Shown here piece by piece: positions 1 through 8,163 of a stretch of 64,000 nucleotides of DNA. A program made the translations under genes and the position numbers. Each line of letters starts with the position of its first letter. Position 1 is the first letter of the stretch. The notes under the pieces are model-generated. The model worked only from the letters and a program-made list of their open reading frames with translations, did not search any database and was not told where the DNA came from. Source of the DNA: Roseburia sp. CAG:10041_57 (GTDB lineage Bacteria > Bacillota > Clostridia > Lachnospirales > Lachnospiraceae); contig MNTL01000001.1 of assembly GCA_001916965.1 (NCBI GenBank), forward strand, positions 1 through 64,000. The letters run 5' to 3'.

Positions 1-17
1 ACAATGCTTGTGATACC

Positions 18-87
18 CGCCTTTAAGGCGTGTATGCAATCAGCCCTTATTAGGGCTAATATTAAACCACCAGTTGAACTGGTGGTT
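18..87. repeat. Three stacked hairpins, possible end of an IS200/IS605-type element
   Basis: Three inverted repeats follow each other: CGCCTT/AAGGCG (18-30), AGCCCT/AGGGCT (42-57) and an 11-bp stem AACCACCAGTT/AACTGGTGGTT around a single G (65-87). Subterminal hairpins of this sort are characteristic of IS200/IS605 ends, so this may be the edge of an element lying mainly left of the window or a decayed remnant. No transposase is visible in the window. The alternative is a terminator for an upstream gene, but no T-run follows any of the stems. Confidence 0.4.
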
Positions 88-115
88 GCTAACTTAGAGA
101 ACCATATCATAAATA

Positions 116-161
116 ATAACTATTCAGAACCTTATGATTTCATAAGGTTCTGAATAGTTAT
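116..161. promoter_or_regulatory. Perfect 22-bp inverted repeat in the pyrimidine-nucleoside phosphorylase leader
   Basis: Arms at 116-137 and 140-161 are exact reverse complements separated by two T residues. The right arm ends eight bases before the AAAGGAGG ribosome binding site (169-176) of the next gene. There is no T-run after it, so it does not look like a simple intrinsic terminator. It could be an operator, a leader RNA hairpin affecting translation or stability, or a remnant of the mobile element suggested just upstream. Confidence 0.6.
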
Positions 162-185
162 ATGTATTAAAGGAGGTATTTATAT

Positions 186-1490
186 ATGAGGATGTATGAT
201 CTGATTATGAAGAAACGAAATGGGGAAGTACTGGATGAAAAGGAAATCCAGTATATGATTAACGGATATACAAAGGGTGAAATCCCGGATTATCAGATGT
301 CAGCTATGACAATGGCAATTTATTTCCAAGGTATGAATGAGCAGGAGACTCTTGCATTGACCATGGCTATGGCGCATAGCGGAGATATGCTGGATTTAAG
401 CGATATCCATGGAGTGAAGGTAGACAAGCATTCTACCGGTGGAGTAGGTGATAAGACTTCTCTTGCATTGACGCCTATGGTTGCAGCTCTTGGAATCCCG
501 GTTGCCAAGATGAGTGGACGAGGTCTTGGACATACAGGTGGAACAATTGACAAGCTGGAGAGCTTTACAGGCTTTTCCACTGCTATTTCTGAAGAACAAT
601 TCAAAGAAAATGTGAACCGTATCGGAATTGCCATTATGGGGCAGACAGCAGACCTTGCGCCGGCGGATAAGAAGCTGTATGCGTTACGTGATGTAACGGC
701 AACTGTTGATAACATGTCCCTGATCGCATCCTCTATTATGAGTAAGAAACTGGCAGCGGGAGCAGATGCTATCGTATTGGATGTTAAGACTGGCAGTGGA
801 GCTTTCATGAAAAAGGAAGAGGATGCAGCAGCACTTGCCAAAGAGATGGTTAAGCTTGGAAAAGGCGCTGGCAGAAAGACATTTGCAGTCATATCAGATA
901 TGGATCAGCCACTTGGTTTTGCCGTAGGTAATGCACTTGAAGTAAAAGAAGCTATTGATACCTTGAACGGAAAAGGACCTGAGGATTTTGTGGAATTATG
1001 TATGACACTTGGTTCTCAGATGATTCTGGCAGCCGGCAAGGCAGAATCAACGGAACAGGCAAGAGAGATGCTGCAGGGAGTAATACAGGATGGAAGTGCA
1101 CTGCGCAAACTGGCAGAATTTATTCATGCCCAGGGAGGAGATGAGAAGCTGGTATATCATCCTGAAAAGTTACCGGTGGCTTCTATGATAGAAGAAATCC
1201 CTGCACCGCAGGATGGCTATATTCAACATATTGTATGTGATGAAATAGGTATGTGTTCATTGATCCTTGGCGGTGGACGTGAGACTAAGGAAAGTGAAAT
1301 AGACCTGTCTGTAGGTCTTGTGCTTCATAAAAAGGTTGGGGATCAGGTTATAAAAGGGGAATCATTGGCGACAATTCATGGTAATTCCCGTGAAAAGATC
1401 GAAGCTGCAAAAGAAAGATTCCTGAATGCCTATACATTCAGTACCACTCCTGTAGAGAAGAAAAAGCTGATAAAAGGTATTATTTCCTAA
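186..1490 (+). CDS. pdp: Pyrimidine-nucleoside phosphorylase
   Basis: Cytosolic nucleoside salvage enzyme that splits thymidine, uridine or deoxyuridine with phosphate to free base and (deoxy)ribose 1-phosphate. The 434-residue length is normal for the family. The glycosyltransferase signature is clear: [12 protein letters not shown] near residue 82 for phosphate binding, then a [10 protein letters not shown] loop near 110, and [20 protein letters not shown] near 190 for the pyrimidine site. The C-terminal alpha/beta domain ends normally. A strong AAAGGAGG site nine bases upstream fixes the start; a second ATG six bases later is less well placed. It appears monocistronic, with a terminator directly after it, and may be controlled through the long palindrome in its leader. 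deoA-type thymidine phosphorylase is the alternative name. Confidence 0.93.
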   Translation: MRMYDLIMKKRNGEVLDEKEIQYMINGYTKGEIPDYQMSAMTMAIYFQGMNEQETLALTMAMAHSGDMLDLSDIHGVKVDKHSTGGVGDKTSLALTPMVAALGIPVAKMSGRGLGHTGGTIDKLESFTGFSTAISEEQFKENVNRIGIAIMGQTADLAPADKKLYALRDVTATVDNMSLIASSIMSKKLAAGADAIVLDVKTGSGAFMKKEEDAAALAKEMVKLGKGAGRKTFAVISDMDQPLGFAVGNALEVKEAIDTLNGKGPEDFVELCMTLGSQMILAAGKAESTEQAREMLQGVIQDGSALRKLAEFIHAQGGDEKLVYHPEKLPVASMIEEIPAPQDGYIQHIVCDEIGMCSLILGGGRETKESEIDLSVGLVLHKKVGDQVIKGESLATIHGNSREKIEAAKERFLNAYTFSTTPVEKKKLIKGIIS

Positions 1491-1505
1491 TATAGAACAT
1501 AGGAT

Positions 1506-1540
1506 AAAGTGTGGAGTAATCCGCACTTTATTTTATTTTT
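1506..1540 (+). terminator. Intrinsic terminator after the phosphorylase gene
   Basis: AAAGTGTGGA pairs with TCCGCACTTT (one G-T wobble) around a four-base loop, followed by a T-rich tail. It separates the phosphorylase gene from the yqfC operon. Confidence 0.8.
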
Positions 1541-1555
1541 GGACGGTGGTGTCTT

Positions 1556-1837
1556 ATGTGGAAACAGGAATTCGTGGATGCAAAAGAACGTTTTGCTGAG
1601 GCTTTTATGCTGCCCAAAGATCTGGTTATGAATGCTACTTTATTTCATATGATAGGAGAACGGGATATTTATCTGGAAAATTATAAAGGTATTCTGTCTT
1701 ATACTTGCCATGAAATTATTGTAAAAGGACATGATTGCAAATACAGCATATGTGGGGACTGCCTTTCTATTGTATATTTTTCCAATGAAGATATGAAGAT
1801 TTCGGGACGGATTGAGGAAGTAAAAGTTTCGAGGTGA
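1556..1837 (+). CDS. yqfC: Sporulation protein YqfC (YabP family)
   Basis: Small soluble protein of 93 residues matching YqfC/YabP in size, in order before yqfD, and in its ending of alternating strands with a closing GRIEEVKVSR-like segment. In Bacillus the gene is transcribed in the mother cell and its product is needed for normal sporulation, but its biochemistry is unknown. The stop overlaps the first possible GTG of yqfD, so the two are translated from one message. The ribosome binding site is weak (GGTGGT about five bases upstream). No SigE promoter could be identified confidently in the short gap after the upstream terminator. Confidence 0.82.
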   Translation: MWKQEFVDAKERFAEAFMLPKDLVMNATLFHMIGERDIYLENYKGILSYTCHEIIVKGHDCKYSICGDCLSIVYFSNEDMKISGRIEEVKVSR

Positions 1838-1842
1838 CTGCC

Positions 1843-3054
1843 TTGCAGAATAAATGGATGCGTTATCTGGATGGATATATAGATATCAGATTATATGGGG
1901 ATTATGTGGAACGTTTATTCAATATGTGTCGTTCCCATGGGATAGAACTGTGGGATATTAAACGGGATGAAACGTCTTTTTGCTGTAGTATGGCAGCGGA
2001 AGACTTTAGCAGAATGCATCCGTTAATGCGTAAAACAGGCACGAAAGTAAAAGTGCTCCATAAGAATGGGCTTTTATTTTATATTCCTTTTCTAAAAAAA
2101 AGGATTCTTTTTTTTATAGGCATATTTGCCTGTCTTTTTATGCTTAACTGGGTGACACAGTACATATGGGCGATTGAATATGTAGGTAATATGCAGATAA
2201 GTGATGATGAATTAACGGATTTTCTAAGAGAAGAAGGAATTCATTATGGAATGACTAAGGCATCTTTAAATTGTGAAGAGAAAGAAAAGCAGTTAAGGGC
2301 TGCATTTCCTGTCGTAACATGGACTTCGATTTACTTTGAGGGAACCAAATTATATGTGGAAGTGAAGGAGAACGAGAAAGTAACAAGCGGACATCAGCAG
2401 CCGCAGGGAATGGATATTGTGGCGTCAGAAGACGGAGTTATATCTTCAATCATTACGAGAAATGGTATTCCACAGGTAAAAGCTGGAGATACTGTGGAAA
2501 AGGGACAAATCCTGGTATCTGGTGCAGTTCCGGTGTATGATGACGGGCAGAATATAGTGAAATACCAGATCTATGAAGCCGATGCAGATATTACAATTCT
2601 GACAAAGACTCATTTTCATGATCAGGTGAAAGAAATTTATCCGGTGATGATTTATGACAGGAATAGCAGGAAAGGCTATTTCCTGGATATTCTCGGATGG
2701 TATATAGAAAGCCCCATGTTTATGGATAGTCAGCGAAGCTATGAGTCAGTATATGATAAGAGGCAGGTATCCATACTGGGAGAAATATATTTGCCGGTAT
2801 TTTATGGAGTAGTCGATAAGAAACCATATCATATTCAGTATTGCAATTACGAACAGGAACAGATGCAGAATACTCTGACAGGGGCTTTTGAAAAATTTAT
2901 TTTATGTTTACAAGAAAAAGGGGTACAAATTATTGAAAAAGATGTTAAAATGATTAAGAATAGGAATGGTATGGAGATTAATGCAGACCTTCTTGTTATA
3001 AAGCCTACAGGAGAGAAAACTGTATTACAGCAGGAAAATAGGCAGGAGGAGTAG
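1843..3054 (+). CDS. yqfD: Sporulation protein YqfD
   Basis: Mother-cell sporulation membrane protein of unknown biochemical role. About 400 residues with one strong transmembrane helix near residues 88-108 (run of I, L, F and C before NWVTQYIWAIE), a cytoplasmic N-terminal part and a long C-terminal part with a lipoyl-like turn (VASEDGVISSIITRNGIPQV), both typical of YqfD. Start: GAGG at 1831-1834 is eight bases before a TTG at 1843, which I prefer; the GTG at 1834 overlapping the yqfC stop is the alternative and adds three residues. It lies directly after yqfC and four bases before phoH, the usual Clostridia and Bacilli order. Confidence 0.88.
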   Translation: MQNKWMRYLDGYIDIRLYGDYVERLFNMCRSHGIELWDIKRDETSFCCSMAAEDFSRMHPLMRKTGTKVKVLHKNGLLFYIPFLKKRILFFIGIFACLFMLNWVTQYIWAIEYVGNMQISDDELTDFLREEGIHYGMTKASLNCEEKEKQLRAAFPVVTWTSIYFEGTKLYVEVKENEKVTSGHQQPQGMDIVASEDGVISSIITRNGIPQVKAGDTVEKGQILVSGAVPVYDDGQNIVKYQIYEADADITILTKTHFHDQVKEIYPVMIYDRNSRKGYFLDILGWYIESPMFMDSQRSYESVYDKRQVSILGEIYLPVFYGVVDKKPYHIQYCNYEQEQMQNTLTGAFEKFILCLQEKGVQIIEKDVKMIKNRNGMEINADLLVIKPTGEKTVLQQENRQEE

Positions 3055-3057
3055 ATT

Positions 3058-4086
3058 TTGGAAGAATTTCATATTGGATTACAAATACCTACCGAACATA
3101 TGCAGAATATATTCGGTAATTATGATTCATACATTAGACAGATAGAGGATGATCTACAGGTCGTGATCACAGATCGCAATGGAGAAGTGAGAATTGCCGG
3201 TGAGGAAGGTAACGTGAACAAGGCAGTAAAACTTCTGCAGGATCTGATAGAATTATCCAAAAGGGGTAATCAGATACAGGAACAGAATGTGTCTTATGCA
3301 TTGGAACTGTCGAAAGAGGGAGAAGAAGACTCCATTCTTGAGATTGATGCAGACTGCATCTGCCATACAATTACAGGCAAGCCAATCAAACCAAAGACCA
3401 TGGGGCAGAAGAAATATATTGATGCAATCAGGGATAAAATGATTGTATTTGGTCTTGGACCGGCTGGAACCGGTAAGACATATCTGGCGATGGCAATGGC
3501 AATTACGGCATTTAAGAATCATCAGGTCGAACGTATTATTCTGACACGTCCGGCGATAGAGGCAGGCGAGAAGCTGGGCTTTCTTCCAGGCGACCTGCAA
3601 AGTAAAGTAGATCCGTATCTGCGTCCGTTGTATGATGCCTTATATCAGATCATGGGAGCAGACAATTTTCAGAAGAATATGGAAAAGGGGCTGATAGAAG
3701 TAGCACCTTTGGCATATATGCGAGGAAGAACGCTGGACAATGCCTATATTATTCTGGATGAAGCGCAGAATACGACACCGGCACAGATGAAGATGTTCCT
3801 GACTCGAATCGGTTTCGGTTCCAAAGTCATTATTACCGGTGATGCCTCTCAGAAGGATCTGGCAGTGGGAACACAGTCCGGGCTGGATGTGGCACAGAAA
3901 GTATTGGGAAAAATCAGCGATATTGCGTTTATTCAGATGACAAGCCGTGATGTTGTAAGACATCCGCTTGTACAGAAAATTGTAAAAGCATATGAAACAT
4001 ACGAAGCAAATGAAGTGAAACATCAGAATCAGAATAAAGAGAAACGAAAGAATACAGGGAGTTTCTATGCGAGAAAACCAAAATAG
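3058..4086 (+). CDS. phoH: PhoH family ATPase
   Basis: Cytoplasmic P-loop ATPase of the PhoH family, thought to act in RNA metabolism. The N-terminal third resembles a KH-type RNA-binding domain; the ATPase core has Walker A GPAGTGKTYLA near residue 137, Walker B-like YIILDEAQN near 231 and a TGDASQKD segment near 261. Length of 342 residues is usual. The start is TTG, fixed by AGGAGG eight bases upstream. Position between yqfD and the PgpH-like gene with ybeY next is the standard phoH-pgpH-ybeY arrangement, which links the protein to rRNA maturation. The basic, low-complexity C-terminus (KHQNQNKEKRKNTG) is ordinary for the family. Confidence 0.92.
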   Translation: MEEFHIGLQIPTEHMQNIFGNYDSYIRQIEDDLQVVITDRNGEVRIAGEEGNVNKAVKLLQDLIELSKRGNQIQEQNVSYALELSKEGEEDSILEIDADCICHTITGKPIKPKTMGQKKYIDAIRDKMIVFGLGPAGTGKTYLAMAMAITAFKNHQVERIILTRPAIEAGEKLGFLPGDLQSKVDPYLRPLYDALYQIMGADNFQKNMEKGLIEVAPLAYMRGRTLDNAYIILDEAQNTTPAQMKMFLTRIGFGSKVIITGDASQKDLAVGTQSGLDVAQKVLGKISDIAFIQMTSRDVVRHPLVQKIVKAYETYEANEVKHQNQNKEKRKNTGSFYARKPK

Positions 4087-4096
4087 GAGTTAGACC

Positions 4097-5299
4097 ATGA
4101 GAAAAGAAGAAGCAAAGTGGCAGAAGGTATTATGGATTGTATTCATGCTCCTTTTTTCAATCACAGCTACAGCGGTGGCTGCCTATATCTATGGTAATTC
4201 TCTGAGAGATATCTGTCTTCTGCTGATTGTAGTAACAGCAGGATGTGCAGGTGTGGTATTTGCACTGATTCAGTCGGATATCTGCGGGGTTCTGCATTAT
4301 GATAATGGTGCTCATTATGTACGGTTTGTTGTTACTTTTATGATTGGTATTACAGCCGGCTGTTTATTGCCAATGCTCCCGGACAGTGGATGGGCATTTC
4401 CTGCAATTGCACTGGCATTAACGTTGTTTGCTAATACAGCCACAGGGTTAATGGCATATGCAGTAATTCTTGGGATCTGCATCTATTTTTCAAACGGAAG
4501 TGTATTGATTTTTCTGATGTATTTTCTCATAGGCTGTCTGTTTGCCATTCTGTTTGAACGTCTGGATGAAGATTACAAGACAGGTGTCCCAATCTTTGTG
4601 GCGATGATGATTTATTCAGTCATTATGCTGGCAAGAATTGTATTCAGAAGCTATGGAACCATAGAATTTGAAGCTTTTATGATTCCTGTAATCAATCTTT
4701 TTATTACATTTCTTTTTGTACTTGCTGTTTTGAGATTCTACTGTGCAGTTGTGATAGACAGGGAGAAGGGACGTTTTCTTGAGATTAACGATCAGGAATT
4801 TGAATTGTTGAGTAAGTATAAAGGAGAGAATCCGCAGCTGTATTATAATGCGATTCATACGGCGTATTTTGCTGAAAAGGCGGCAAGATTATTTCACATG
4901 GATGTGGATGTGGCAAAGAATGGTGGTTATTATCATAAGATTATTGCCAATGAATGTAAAAAAGAAGATAAATCACTGGAAGAGATATGCAGACTTTATC
5001 GGTTCCCTGATAAGGCAGTAAAGCTTTTACAGGAATATAATTATAAATCCGAATTTATCGTTATGAAGGAAACAGCAGTTGTCTATCTGGCAGATGCTGT
5101 GGTATCTTCTATCATGTATCTGCTTGAAAAGGATGAGAATAAGGAAGTTGATTTCGTACAGCTTGCTACAGCAGTATTGAAACGTAAAATAGACAGTGGC
5201 GTATTGAACCACAGCAATATTTCCGTATCAGAGTTATGCGGTATGGAGAAATTATTTACAGGAGAGAAATTGTATTATGACTTTTTGCGTAGAAAATGA
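4097..5299 (+). CDS. Truncated, degenerate PgpH/YqfF-like HD membrane protein
   Basis: The position between phoH and ybeY is that of pgpH, the 7TM-HD cyclic-di-AMP phosphodiesterase. This protein has 400 residues, where full-length members have roughly 700 or more, and it lacks the large extracytoplasmic 7TMR-HDED domain. Residues 10-220 form about seven membrane helices. The cytoplasmic part keeps the framework of the HD domain (IHTAYFAEKAA at 253-263, YYH at 278-280, KETAVVYLADAV at 324-335), but the HD pair is H280-K281, the usual HHGT after the last core helix reads YNYKSEF, and the loop carrying another metal histidine is missing. It is therefore probably not a phosphodiesterase and may be a sensor or scaffold. 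The frame is intact, with no sign of pseudogene decay. Its end overlaps ybeY by 23 bases. Confidence 0.8.
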   Translation: MRKEEAKWQKVLWIVFMLLFSITATAVAAYIYGNSLRDICLLLIVVTAGCAGVVFALIQSDICGVLHYDNGAHYVRFVVTFMIGITAGCLLPMLPDSGWAFPAIALALTLFANTATGLMAYAVILGICIYFSNGSVLIFLMYFLIGCLFAILFERLDEDYKTGVPIFVAMMIYSVIMLARIVFRSYGTIEFEAFMIPVINLFITFLFVLAVLRFYCAVVIDREKGRFLEINDQEFELLSKYKGENPQLYYNAIHTAYFAEKAARLFHMDVDVAKNGGYYHKIIANECKKEDKSLEEICRLYRFPDKAVKLLQEYNYKSEFIVMKETAVVYLADAVVSSIMYLLEKDENKEVDFVQLATAVLKRKIDSGVLNHSNISVSELCGMEKLFTGEKLYYDFLRRK

Positions 5300-5774
5300 A
5301 ACTGAAAAGGAATTACCGTTTGATGTAGAAGAGATTGCAGGAAAGGTAATGGAAGCAGCTCTGGAACAGGAAGGTTGTCCATACGAGGCATCCATAGAAC
5401 TTCTTTTAACAGATAATGAGGGAATTCATGCTATGAACAGAGAATTTCGCAATATTGACCGTCCTACAGATGTGTTGTCTTTTCCTAATGTTGATTATGA
5501 AGCTCCGGCAGATTTTGAAGGAATAGAGGATTCTGTGGAAGATTATTTTGATCCGGAGACAGGGGAACTGTGTCTGGGCGATATTGTAATTTCGATTGAC
5601 AAGGTATATGAACAGGCGCAGGAATATGGACATGCACCTTTGAGAGAATTTGCGTTTCTGGTAGCACATAGTATGTTACATTTATTGGGGTACGATCATA
5701 TGGAACCTGATGAGGCTGAGGTTATGGAAGCAAAGCAGGAAGAGATTCTGACGAAACTGGGGATTACAAGATAA
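5277..5774 (+). CDS. ybeY: Endoribonuclease YbeY (rRNA maturation factor)
   Basis: Zinc-dependent endoribonuclease involved in 16S rRNA 3' end maturation and ribosome quality control. The signature HSMLHLLGYDHMEPDE near residue 132 contains the three metal-binding histidines of the H-x3-H-x5-H motif. FRNIDRPTDVLSFP near residue 47 is also diagnostic. Length of 165 residues is normal. The start lies inside the 3' end of the PgpH-like gene, preceded by GGAGAG, so translation is probably coupled. Its link with phoH and the PgpH-like gene is conserved across Firmicutes. Confidence 0.95.
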   Translation: MTFCVENETEKELPFDVEEIAGKVMEAALEQEGCPYEASIELLLTDNEGIHAMNREFRNIDRPTDVLSFPNVDYEAPADFEGIEDSVEDYFDPETGELCLGDIVISIDKVYEQAQEYGHAPLREFAFLVAHSMLHLLGYDHMEPDEAEVMEAKQEEILTKLGITR

Positions 5775-5804
5775 TACGATTCATAAGACAACGCGGAGGA
5801 GTAT

Positions 5805-7457
5805 ATGAGGAAGAAATCGAATTTTATCGTACAGGGAGGAATACTTGCAGCAGCAGGTATTTTGTCACGAATCATAGGAATTGCAAGACGTTTTCCAATG
5901 GAACATATTATTGGGGATGTGGGAAACGGATACTATTCGGCAGCGTATGAAGTGTATGCAATGATGCTGATCATATCCTGCTACAGTCTGCCACTGGCAG
6001 TTTCCAAGGTGGTTTCTGCCAAGATTGGAAAGAGACAATACCGAAATGCAAACAGGGCTTTCCAGTGTGCTATGGCTTTTGCAGTGGCAGCAGGCGGATT
6101 GACATTTCTGATTGTAGAAGTATTTGGAGATGTTCTGGCAACGAATTTTATGCTAGAGCCTATGAGTGCAATGGCATTAAAGGTGCTGGGACCTGCTCTT
6201 TTAATTGTTTCCATTATGGGAGTATTCCGTGGATATTTTCAGGGACTTGGAACCATGATGCCCACTGCCGTATCACAGATTATTGAGCAGATTTTTGTAT
6301 TGATTGCCAGTATAGCGGGTGCTTATGTGCTGTATCACAGGGGAGAAAAAGTAGGTGCATTGCTTCATAATGAGAATTATGCGCCTTCTTATGGTGCAGC
6401 AGGTGCGTCCTTGGGACCGGTAGTTGGTTCCCTGATTGGTCTGATATTCCTGCTGCTGGTATATTTCTCTTATCGAGGCAGATTCAAGGCACAGGTGAAG
6501 AGAGATACCAGTGGTACAGTAGATAGTTACAGTACTATATTCCGTTTGATCGTATTGACAATTCTTCCAGTGCTTTTAAGTACTACCGTATATAATATCA
6601 GTAATGTCATTGATATCCGTATTTATAACAGTGTCATGATCCAGAAGGGAATGGAAGATGTAAAGGCATATAACTGGGGTGTATATTCTGGTAAATACAG
6701 AGTACTTGTAAATGTACCGATTGCCCTTGCCAATGCCATGTGTTCCTCTATTGTGCCGGTTCTGACCGGGTTGGTCGTCAGAGAAGAGTATAGACAGGCA
6801 AAAGAGAAGATCAGCCAGGCAATGCGTTTTACCATGATCGTGGCAATTCCAAGTACAATTGGTATGTCTGTACTTGCAAGACCGATTATTACCATGTTGT
6901 TCCGTGGAGAGATAGATCTGGCAGTAAGCTTATTACATGTTGGTTCTATATCCATTATTTTCTATACCATGTCAACTCTGACCAATGGTGTATTACAGGG
7001 TATTAACAAAATGAAAATACCTGTAAGAAATGCATGTATTGCACTGGTAATTCATATTGTATTTTTATATGCAGCGTTGGAAATGGATATGGGAATCCAG
7101 GCGGTTGTATATGCTAATATTTTATTTGCAGTAATCGTATGTATTTTGAATCATCTGGCTATTCGCAAATATATTCGTTATCGCCAGGAGTTTATCAGAA
7201 CGTTTGCAATACCCCTTGCATCTTCTGCAATTATGGGTGTAGTTGTTGGACTGATTTACTGGCTGCTTAGTAAGGCGCTTTCAGGCATGGGTAAAGCTTT
7301 ATCAAGTTTCCTTATTGTAATGATATGCATTGTGATAGGTGCTGTTGTGTACTTTATGGCTATGCTGTTTCTCAAGGGAATCACGAAAGATGATCTTATG
7401 AAAATGCCTGGTGGCAGAACGGTATACACAATTGCTGCGAAGTGTCATCTGATGTAG
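5805..7457 (+). CDS. SpoVB-like polysaccharide biosynthesis flippase (MOP superfamily)
   Basis: Polytopic membrane protein of 550 residues with about 14 predicted helices, matching the SpoVB/MurJ-type lipid-linked oligosaccharide flippases of the MOP exporter superfamily. The opening QGGILAAAGILSRIIGIARR and the segment YRVLVNVPIALANAMCSSIVP near residue 297 are typical of Firmicutes SpoVB proteins. Likely role: moving a lipid-linked cell wall precursor during cortex synthesis, or general lipid II export. A GGAGG site precedes the ATG. It sits between ybeY and a BofC-like membrane protein, fitting a sporulation neighbourhood. Whether it is the sporulation SpoVB or a vegetative paralogue cannot be told from sequence. 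Confidence 0.85.
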   Translation: MRKKSNFIVQGGILAAAGILSRIIGIARRFPMEHIIGDVGNGYYSAAYEVYAMMLIISCYSLPLAVSKVVSAKIGKRQYRNANRAFQCAMAFAVAAGGLTFLIVEVFGDVLATNFMLEPMSAMALKVLGPALLIVSIMGVFRGYFQGLGTMMPTAVSQIIEQIFVLIASIAGAYVLYHRGEKVGALLHNENYAPSYGAAGASLGPVVGSLIGLIFLLLVYFSYRGRFKAQVKRDTSGTVDSYSTIFRLIVLTILPVLLSTTVYNISNVIDIRIYNSVMIQKGMEDVKAYNWGVYSGKYRVLVNVPIALANAMCSSIVPVLTGLVVREEYRQAKEKISQAMRFTMIVAIPSTIGMSVLARPIITMLFRGEIDLAVSLLHVGSISIIFYTMSTLTNGVLQGINKMKIPVRNACIALVIHIVFLYAALEMDMGIQAVVYANILFAVIVCILNHLAIRKYIRYRQEFIRTFAIPLASSAIMGVVVGLIYWLLSKALSGMGKALSSFLIVMICIVIGAVVYFMAMLFLKGITKDDLMKMPGGRTVYTIAAKCHLM

Positions 7458-7534
7458 AAAAAACGAACATGTATAAAAAACAGAGAATAAGCTGATACTA
7501 TATCAAAATGCCATATTTGAAACGGAGGCTGATG

Positions 7535-8146
7535 ATGAGGCAGGGATATAAGATTAGCTTATTTTTTGCATGTATAGCTGTGCTGGTGCTGATAGCACTT
7601 ATTTTATTGAAAAGACATGCATTATATCAATCAGAAGAAGTTCCTTTTATAGAGGAGATTCAGGAAGAACAGGATGATATCACGCAGGTGCAGAATACAG
7701 ACATAAGGATTACGTGCGATACGATATGCATGTATGAGGACTTCGATAAGAAAGATGGAACAGTATCTTATGAAGAAGTGAGAATGCCTGGCAAATATAT
7801 AGGAATGAACAGAGTGGAAATGGAGAAGGCATTATGGGATGACAGCCGCGTTCTGAGTCTTGAGGACAAGGAAAGAGGATTTGAATCACAGCATCTGGAA
7901 CTTTTCTCCAAAGAAAGAGTAAAGATTGTACGTATTTATGATACAACTCCGGAAGTAAGCGGTTACTATATCATGGCAGTTGATCATGAAATATGGATTT
8001 ATCAGGGAGACAGAACTACTGTGTATTTTAAGACTGACCTGCAGTTAGAACAGTTGCCGCAACAGGTTCAGAAGGAAATCATGCAGGGCAAATATATAGA
8101 TTCAGAACTTGCACTATATCATTTTCTGGAATCATACAGCAGTTAA
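7535..8146 (+). CDS. Single-pass membrane protein with BofC-like C-terminal region
   Basis: Unnamed protein of about 203 residues. One transmembrane helix near the N-terminus (KISLFFACIAVLVLIALILL) is followed by an acidic linker and a compact extracytoplasmic domain. The last 80 residues (YYIMAVDHEIWIYQGD, then TDLQLEQLPQQVQ and a closing helix) resemble the C-terminal domain of the forespore protein BofC, which controls intramembrane proteolysis of pro-SigK in Bacillus; this is a resemblance by eye only. GGAGG at 7524-7528 is placed correctly for the ATG at 7535 and falls inside the longer frame that opens at 7508, so the shorter start is preferred. Confidence 0.65.
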   Translation: MRQGYKISLFFACIAVLVLIALILLKRHALYQSEEVPFIEEIQEEQDDITQVQNTDIRITCDTICMYEDFDKKDGTVSYEEVRMPGKYIGMNRVEMEKALWDDSRVLSLEDKERGFESQHLELFSKERVKIVRIYDTTPEVSGYYIMAVDHEIWIYQGDRTTVYFKTDLQLEQLPQQVQKEIMQGKYIDSELALYHFLESYSS

Positions 8147-8163
8147 AGGAAGGAAAAGGAAAT

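Noticed and set aside
18..160. CRISPR array or repeat cluster at the left edge
   Set aside because: The hairpins differ from one another in sequence and are not direct repeats with spacers.
320..892. 190-codon antisense frame inside the phosphorylase gene
   Set aside because: Low-complexity, Ser/Ala-rich translation with no motif; the plus strand encodes a clear family protein.
4097..5299. Pseudogene call for the PgpH-like gene
   Set aside because: The frame is intact, has a good ribosome binding site and keeps membrane helices, so a changed function is more likely than decay.
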